From: Streptomyces sp. CG1
GTDB lineage: Bacteria; Actinomycetota; Actinomycetes; Streptomycetales; Streptomycetaceae
DNA: 64,000 nt
Direction: 5' to 3'
Assembly (NCBI RefSeq): GCF_041080625.1
Contig: NZ_CP163518.1
Span: 3,472,001 to 3,536,000, forward strand
In this document: piece by piece, positions 59,254-64,000 of the stretch
How positions within the stretch are numbered: the stretch's first letter is position 1
Layout of the letters: every line of letters starts with the position of its first letter
The notes under the pieces: generated by a model
Databases searched by the model: none
Told to the model about the DNA's origin: nothing
The model's input: the letters and a program-made list of their open reading frames with translations, nothing else
Translations under genes and position numbers: made by a program

Positions 59254-60987
59254 GTGCTCATACGACTTCTGCGTACCTATCTCAGTCCCTACAAGAAACC
59301 CATAGCCCTGCTGGTGCTGCTGCAGTTCCTGCAGACCTGCGCCACCCTCTACCTGCCCACTCTGAACGCGCACATCATCGACAACGGTGTCGTGAAGGGT
59401 GACACGGGTTACATCCTGTCCTTCGGCGCCCTGATGATCGGCATCTCGCTGGCGCAGGTCGTGTGCAACATCGGTGCCGTGTACTACGGCGCGCGGACCG
59501 CCTCCGCGCTCGGCCGGGACCTGCGCGGAGCCGTCTTCGACCGGGTGCAGTCCTTCTCCTCGCGTGAGGTGGGTCACTTCGGAGCGCCCTCGCTCATCAC
59601 GCGTACGACGAACGACGTACAGCAGGTCCAGATGCTGGCCCTGATGACGTTCACGCTGATGGTGTCGGCGCCCATCATGTGCGTGGGCGGCATCGTGATG
59701 GCGCTCGGCCTGGACGTGCCGCTGTCCGGGGTGCTGGTCGCGGTGGTGCCGGTGCTCGGCATCTCCGTGACGCTGATCGTGCGCCGGCTGCGGCCGCTGT
59801 TCCGGTCGATGCAGGTGCGCCTCGACACCGTGAACCGGGTGCTGCGCGAGCAGATCAGCGGCAACCGGGTGATCCGCGCCTTCGTCCGCGACGAGTACGA
59901 GCAGGGCCGGTTCGGGAAGGCCAACGCCGATCTGACCGAGATGCAGCTGGCCACCGGCCGGATGCTCGCGCTGATGTTCCCGATCGTCATGACGGTGGTG
60001 AACCTGTCGTCGATCGCGGTGGTGTGGTTCGGCGCGCACCGCATCGACAGCGGCGGGATGGCGATCGGCGACCTGACCGCGTTCCTCGCCTATCTGATGC
60101 AGATCGTCATGTCCGTGATGATGGCCACCTTCATGTTCATGATGGTGCCGCGCGCGGAGGTCTGCGCCGAGCGCATCGAGGAGGTCCTCGCGACCGATTC
60201 CAGCGTGGTGCCGCCCGCGGCGCCGGTCGTCGAGCTGCGCCGGCACGGTCATCTGGAGATCCGGGGCACCGGCTTCCGCTATCCGGGTGCCGAGGAGCCG
60301 GTGCTGAAGGCCGTCGACCTGGTGGCCCGGCCGGGTGAGACGACCGCCGTGATCGGCTCCACCGGCAGCGGCAAGTCGACGCTGCTCGGGCTGGTCCCGC
60401 GGCTGTTCGACGCCACCGAGGGCCAGGTCCTGGTCGACGGCGTGGACGTCCAGGAGGTCGACCCGAAGCTGCTGGCCAAGACGGTCGGGCTGGTGCCGCA
60501 GAAGCCGTATCTGTTCGCGGGCACCGTCGCCACCAACCTGCGCTACGGCAACCCGGACGCCACCGACGAGGAACTGTGGCACGCGCTGGAGGTGGCGCAG
60601 GCCAAGGACTTCGTGAGCAAGCTGGAGGGCGGCCTTGACGCGCCGATCGCGCAGGGCGGCACCAATGTCTCCGGCGGCCAGCGCCAGCGGCTGGCCATCG
60701 CCCGCACCCTGGTGCAGCGCCCGGAGATCTACCTGTTCGACGACTCCTTCTCCGCGCTCGACTACGCCACCGACGCGGCGCTGCGTGCGGCGCTCGGCCG
60801 GGAGACCGCCGAGGCGACCGTTGTCATCGTCGCCCAGCGGGTGGCGACCATCCGGGACGCCGACCGGATCATCGTGCTGGACGAGGGCCGGGTCGTCGGC
60901 TCCGGCCGGCACCAGGAGCTGATGGCGGGCAACGAGACCTACCGGGAGATCGTGCTCTCCCAGCTGACGGAAGCGGAGGCTGCCTGA
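59254..60987 (+). CDS. ABC exporter half-transporter 1 (TMD-NBD)
   Basis: 577 residues: six-helix membrane domain (about 15-305) and ATPase. Walker A IGSTGSGKSTLLG, signature NVSGGQRQRLAIA (canonical), Walker B IYLFDDSFSALD, in which the catalytic Glu is Asp, H-loop-position Gln (IVAQRVATI). This is the degenerate-site half of a heterodimeric exporter. GTG start; its stop overlaps the next ATG by one base (TGATG). Substrate unknown: lipids and drugs are common for this class. Confidence 0.95.
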   Translation: MLIRLLRTYLSPYKKPIALLVLLQFLQTCATLYLPTLNAHIIDNGVVKGDTGYILSFGALMIGISLAQVVCNIGAVYYGARTASALGRDLRGAVFDRVQSFSSREVGHFGAPSLITRTTNDVQQVQMLALMTFTLMVSAPIMCVGGIVMALGLDVPLSGVLVAVVPVLGISVTLIVRRLRPLFRSMQVRLDTVNRVLREQISGNRVIRAFVRDEYEQGRFGKANADLTEMQLATGRMLALMFPIVMTVVNLSSIAVVWFGAHRIDSGGMAIGDLTAFLAYLMQIVMSVMMATFMFMMVPRAEVCAERIEEVLATDSSVVPPAAPVVELRRHGHLEIRGTGFRYPGAEEPVLKAVDLVARPGETTAVIGSTGSGKSTLLGLVPRLFDATEGQVLVDGVDVQEVDPKLLAKTVGLVPQKPYLFAGTVATNLRYGNPDATDEELWHALEVAQAKDFVSKLEGGLDAPIAQGGTNVSGGQRQRLAIARTLVQRPEIYLFDDSFSALDYATDAALRAALGRETAEATVVIVAQRVATIRDADRIIVLDEGRVVGSGRHQELMAGNETYREIVLSQLTEAEAA

Positions 60988-62915
60988 TGGCCGGGCCCAT
61001 GGGACGCATGATGGCCGGGGGCGGCCCCGACCAGCGCTCGATGGACTTCAAGGGGTCGGGCAAGCGGCTCGTCGCCCAGTTCAGACCGGAACGGCTCACG
61101 ATCTACGGCCTGTTGCTCTGCGTGGTCGTCAGCGTGACCCTGAGCGTGATCGGCCCGAAGATCCTCGGTAAGGCCACCGACCTGGTCTTCGCCGGCATCA
61201 TCGGCCGGCAGATGCCGGCCGGGGCGACCAAGCAGCAGGTCCTCGACCAGATGCGGGCCCATGGCAAGGGCTCCGTCGCGGACATGCTGCAGAGCACCGA
61301 CTTCACACCCGGCAAGGGCATCGACTTCGGTGCCGTCGGGAACGTCCTGCTGCTCGCGCTCTGTACGTTCCTGGTCGCCGGCCTGCTGATGGCGGTGGCG
61401 ACCAGGCTGGTCAACCGCGCCGTGAACCGCACGATGTTCCGGATGCGCGGGTCCGTGCAGGCGAAGCTGTCGCGGCTGCCGCTGTCGTACTTCGACAAGC
61501 GCCAGCGCGGCGAGGTGCTCTCCCGCGCGACCAACGACATCGACAACATCGGGCAGACGCTCCAGCAGTCGATGGGCCAGCTGATCAACTCGCTGCTGAC
61601 CATCATCGGCGTGCTCGTGATGATGTTCTACGTCTCCTGGATCCTGGCGCTGGTCGCGCTGGTCACCGTGCCGCTGTCGTTCGTCGTGGCCACGCGGATC
61701 GGCAAGCGGTCGCAGCCGCACTTCGTGCAGCAGTGGCGCTCCACCGGCAAGCTGAACGCGCACGTCGAGGAGATGTACACCGGGCACACCCTGGTGAAGG
61801 TGTTCGGCCGGCAGGAGGAGTCGGCGAAGCAGTTCGCCGAGCAGAACGAGGCGCTCTACGAGGCCGGGTTCAAGGCGCAGTTCAACAGCGGTGTCATGCA
61901 GCCGCTGATGATGTTCGTGTCGAACCTCAACTACGTCCTGGTCGCGGTCGTCGGCGGTCTGCGGGTCGCCTCCGGTTCGCTCTCCATCGGTGACGTGCAG
62001 GCCTTCATCCAGTACTCGCGGCAGTTCTCGATGCCGCTGACGCAGGTCGCGTCGATGGCGAACCTGGTGCAGTCCGGTGTCGCCTCGGCCGAGCGGATCT
62101 TCGAACTCCTGGACGCGGAGGAGCAGGAGGCGGATCCGGTGCCGGGCGAGCGGCCGGCCGAGCTGCACGGGCGGGTGCGCCTGGAGCATGTGTCCTTCCG
62201 GTACGACCCCGAGAAGCCGCTGATCGAGGACCTCTCGCTCACGGTGGAGCCCGGTCACACGGTGGCGATCGTCGGCCCGACCGGCGCGGGCAAGACCACG
62301 CTTGTCAACCTGCTGATGCGGTTCTACGACGTGTCGGGCGGCCGGATCGCCCTGGACGGCGTGGACATCCGGAAGATGTCCCGGGACGAACTCCGGTCCG
62401 GGATCGGCATGGTGCTGCAGGACACCTGGCTGTTCGGCGGCACGATCGCGGAGAACATCGCGTACGGGGCGTCGCGGGAGGTGACCCGGGGCGAGATCGA
62501 GGAGGCCGCGCGCGCGGCCCACGCGGACCGGTTCATCCGCACCCTGCCCGACGGGTACGACACCGTGATCGACGACGAGGGCACGGGGGTCAGCGCGGGT
62601 GAGAAGCAGCTCATCACCATCGCGCGGGCGTTCCTGTCCGACCCGACGATCCTGGTGCTGGACGAGGCGACGAGTTCGGTCGACACCCGGACCGAGGTGC
62701 TGATCCAGAAGGCGATGGCGAAGCTGGCGGCGGGACGGACATCGTTCGTGATCGCCCACCGGCTGTCGACGATCCGGGACGCGGACACGATTCTCGTGAT
62801 GGAGAACGGGTCGATCGTGGAACAGGGCGCGCACGCGGAGTTGTTGGCCGCGGACGGTGCGTATGCGCGCCTCTACAAGGCCCAGTTCGCGCAGGCTGTG
62901 GCCGAGGTGGACTAG
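60987..62915 (+). CDS. ABC exporter half-transporter 2 (TMD-NBD)
   Basis: 642 residues with an N-terminal extension (MAGPMGRMMAGGGPDQRS), six-helix domain and ATPase. Walker A VGPTGAGKTTLVN, Walker B ILVLDEATSSVD with canonical Glu, H-loop VIAHRLSTI, but the signature is GVSAGEKQLITIA rather than SGGQ. A large loop after helix 1 (ATKQQVLDQMRAHGKGSVAD) is probably external. Pairs with half 1: consensus Glu from this half meets the consensus signature of the other. Confidence 0.95.
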   Translation: MAGPMGRMMAGGGPDQRSMDFKGSGKRLVAQFRPERLTIYGLLLCVVVSVTLSVIGPKILGKATDLVFAGIIGRQMPAGATKQQVLDQMRAHGKGSVADMLQSTDFTPGKGIDFGAVGNVLLLALCTFLVAGLLMAVATRLVNRAVNRTMFRMRGSVQAKLSRLPLSYFDKRQRGEVLSRATNDIDNIGQTLQQSMGQLINSLLTIIGVLVMMFYVSWILALVALVTVPLSFVVATRIGKRSQPHFVQQWRSTGKLNAHVEEMYTGHTLVKVFGRQEESAKQFAEQNEALYEAGFKAQFNSGVMQPLMMFVSNLNYVLVAVVGGLRVASGSLSIGDVQAFIQYSRQFSMPLTQVASMANLVQSGVASAERIFELLDAEEQEADPVPGERPAELHGRVRLEHVSFRYDPEKPLIEDLSLTVEPGHTVAIVGPTGAGKTTLVNLLMRFYDVSGGRIALDGVDIRKMSRDELRSGIGMVLQDTWLFGGTIAENIAYGASREVTRGEIEEAARAAHADRFIRTLPDGYDTVIDDEGTGVSAGEKQLITIARAFLSDPTILVLDEATSSVDTRTEVLIQKAMAKLAAGRTSFVIAHRLSTIRDADTILVMENGSIVEQGAHAELLAADGAYARLYKAQFAQAVAEVD

Positions 62916-62919
62916 GCGC

Positions 62920-62953
62920 ACGGGGGGCCGCCGGCGGGCGGCCCCCCGTCCTT
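62920..62953. terminator. Terminator between convergent exporter and sigma-factor genes
   Basis: Perfect 13-bp stem ACGGGGGGCCGCC / GGCGGCCCCCCGT, loop GGCG, followed by CCTTTC. It serves the exporter operon and may also serve the opposite gene. Confidence 0.85.
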
Positions 62954-64000
62954 TCAATCCAGGTAGCCCCTCAGCTGGTCCGCGAAGGCGTGGTCGCGGA
63001 GCTTGTTGAGGGTCTTGGACTCGATCTGGCGTATCCGTTCCCGGGTCACGCCGAACAGCCGGCCTATCTCCTCCAGGGTGCGGGGGCGGCCGTCGATGAG
63101 ACCGTAGCGAAGCTGGACGACCTTGCGTTCGCGTTCGCCCAGCGTGGACAGGACGGCCTCCAGATGCTCCCGGAGCAGGAGGAACGCGGCGGACTCGACG
63201 GGGCTCGCCGCGTCGCCGTCCTCGATCAGGTCGCCGAGGGCGACGTCGTCCTCCTCGCCGACCGGGGCGTGCAGCGAGACCGGTTCCTGGGCCAGCCGCA
63301 GCACCTCGGAGACCCGCTCGGGCGCCAGGTCGAGATGGTCGGCGACCTCTTCGGGCGTCGGCTCGCACCCCCGTTCCTGGAGCATGCGCCGCTGCACCCG
63401 CACGACCCGGTTGATCAGCTCGACCACATGGACCGGGACACGGATGGTGCGGGCCTGGTCGGCCAGGGCCCGGGACATGGCCTGACGGATCCACCAGGTG
63501 GCGTACGTCGAGAACTTGTAGCCGCGGGCGTAGTCGAACTTCTCGACCGCCCGGATCAGCCCGAGGTTGCCTTCCTGGACCAGGTCGAGCATGGTCAGGC
63601 CGCGGCCGACGTACCGTTTGGCGACGGACACCACGAGCCGCAGATTGGCCTCGATGAGCCGCCGCTTGGCCATCCGCCCCATGACGACGAGCCGGTCCAG
63701 ATCGAGCGCCAACTGGCTGTCCAGATCAGGGGTGTTGATCAGCTTCTCCTCGGCGAACAGGCCGGCCTCGACCCGGCGGGCGAGTTCGACCTCCTCGGCG
63801 GCCGTGAGCAGCGGGATACGGCCGATCTCGCGCAGGTACTGGCGGAACAGGTCGGCGGAGGGGCCGCCGGTGTCGGCCCTGAGCGAGACCGGTGTCTCAA
63901 CGGGCTCGGCGGCCTCCACTGGTTCGTCGGTTTCCTCGGGCTCGTCCGTGAGCCCTTCCGCGGGCGGTTCCGCCGGCTCGGCGGGCACCGTCTCCGGGTG
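62954..64000 (-). CDS. hrdA: Principal-type RNA polymerase sigma factor (HrdA-like), N terminus beyond window
   Basis: The visible 348 residues hold region 1.2 ([17 protein letters not shown]), 2.1-2.4 ([30 protein letters not shown]), written here in part, with [12 protein letters not shown], region 3 ([16 protein letters not shown]) and region 4.2 ([18 protein letters not shown]), ending LRGYLD. The reading frame is open to the window edge (HPET before VPAEP), and the acidic Glu/Pro-rich segment is part of region 1.1, so the start is probably outside; a GTG at 63988 is internal or an alternative. HrdB is expected to be longer and elsewhere. The gene order resembles that of hrdA. Confidence 0.9.
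   Translation of the reverse strand, partial: HPETVPAEPAEPPAEGLTDEPEETDEPVEAAEPVETPVSLRADTGGPSADLFRQYLREIGRIPLLTAAEEVELARRVEAGLFAEEKLINTPDLDSQLALDLDRLVVMGRMAKRRLIEANLRLVVSVAKRYVGRGLTMLDLVQEGNLGLIRAVEKFDYARGYKFSTYATWWIRQAMSRALADQARTIRVPVHVVELINRVVRVQRRMLQERGCEPTPEEVADHLDLAPERVSEVLRLAQEPVSLHAPVGEEDDVALGDLIEDGDAASPVESAAFLLLREHLEAVLSTLGERERKVVQLRYGLIDGRPRTLEEIGRLFGVTRERIRQIESKTLNKLRDHAFADQLRGYLD

Noticed and set aside
63977..63988. GTG at 63988 as the start of the sigma-factor gene
   Set aside because: The frame stays open to the window edge with similar acidic composition and no convincing ribosome site is seen before the GTG; principal-type sigma factors have longer region 1.1.

Overview
The window is high-GC actinobacterial DNA with Streptomyces character throughout: GTG/TTG starts, strong GC hairpin terminators, a bldA-era style of intergenic repeats, and families typical of the genus (SCO2400-type zinc-ribbon protein, Mbl, HrdA-type sigma factor, 2-methylisoborneol genes). 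From memory, the order SCO2400-like protein, sugar ABC operon, aldose epimerase at the left and acyl-CoA ligase/carboxylase, Mbl, heterodimeric ABC exporter, principal-type sigma factor at the right resembles the SCO2400-SCO2465 part of the S. coelicolor chromosome. The window would then be conserved core backbone with accessory blocks set into it.

Layout. 0-4.4 kb: MarR regulator (cut by the edge), quinone/enone reductase-like protein, Ohr peroxidase, serine hydrolase, SCO2400-like membrane protein. 4.5-13.2 kb: a sugar-acid and sugar-uptake operon (enolase-superfamily dehydratase, zinc dehydrogenase, unknown protein, ChvE-type binding protein, MmsA ATPase, MmsB permease, secreted aldose 1-epimerase). 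13.3-18.4 kb: an SDP-like peptide toxin cassette (precursor with signal peptide, SdpA-family and SdpB/HTTM-family proteins, two-gene ABC transporter, small beta-type protein), bracketed by two similar hairpin sequences. 18.4-22.2 kb: aminotransferase with a proline-rich tail, cold shock protein, DEAD-box helicase. 22.3-28.1 kb: FAD monooxygenase and the 2-methylisoborneol operon (methyltransferase, terpene synthase with an unusually long N-terminal tail, family 2B encapsulin shell). 28.4-34.9 kb: secreted DUF4360 protein, Rrf2 regulator, GH35, GH51 and a broken GH43 gene. 35.0-41.4 kb: a repeated metallopeptidase plus membrane-protein cluster ending in a flavoprotein. 41.4-49.9 kb: lactonase-IclR pair, SDR/LysR pair, ATP-grasp protein, broken methyltransferase, acyl-CoA ligase and carboxyltransferase fusion. 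50-56.2 kb: Mbl, a degenerate histidine kinase, Ser/Thr kinase, TPR protein, membrane-anchored L7/L12-like protein, polysaccharide deacetylase. 56.6-57.1 kb: three tRNA genes. 57.2-64 kb: YtxH-like protein, FGGY kinase, heterodimeric ABC exporter, sigma factor.

The two parts most worth attention are (i) the 13.6-18.3 kb SDP-like cassette, whose precursor has no cysteine and carries three hexapeptide repeats (N-[IV]-A-A-G-x) in its hydrophobic segment, and (ii) the 35-41.4 kb cluster in which HExxH peptidase and polytopic membrane protein genes alternate with translational overlap (two peptidases, three related membrane proteins) followed by a flavoprotein. A TTCGAA-type inverted repeat recurs upstream of the dehydratase operon, the broken GH43 gene and the IclR gene, hinting at a shared regulon. 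All functions are assigned by reading the sequence; no search was run.
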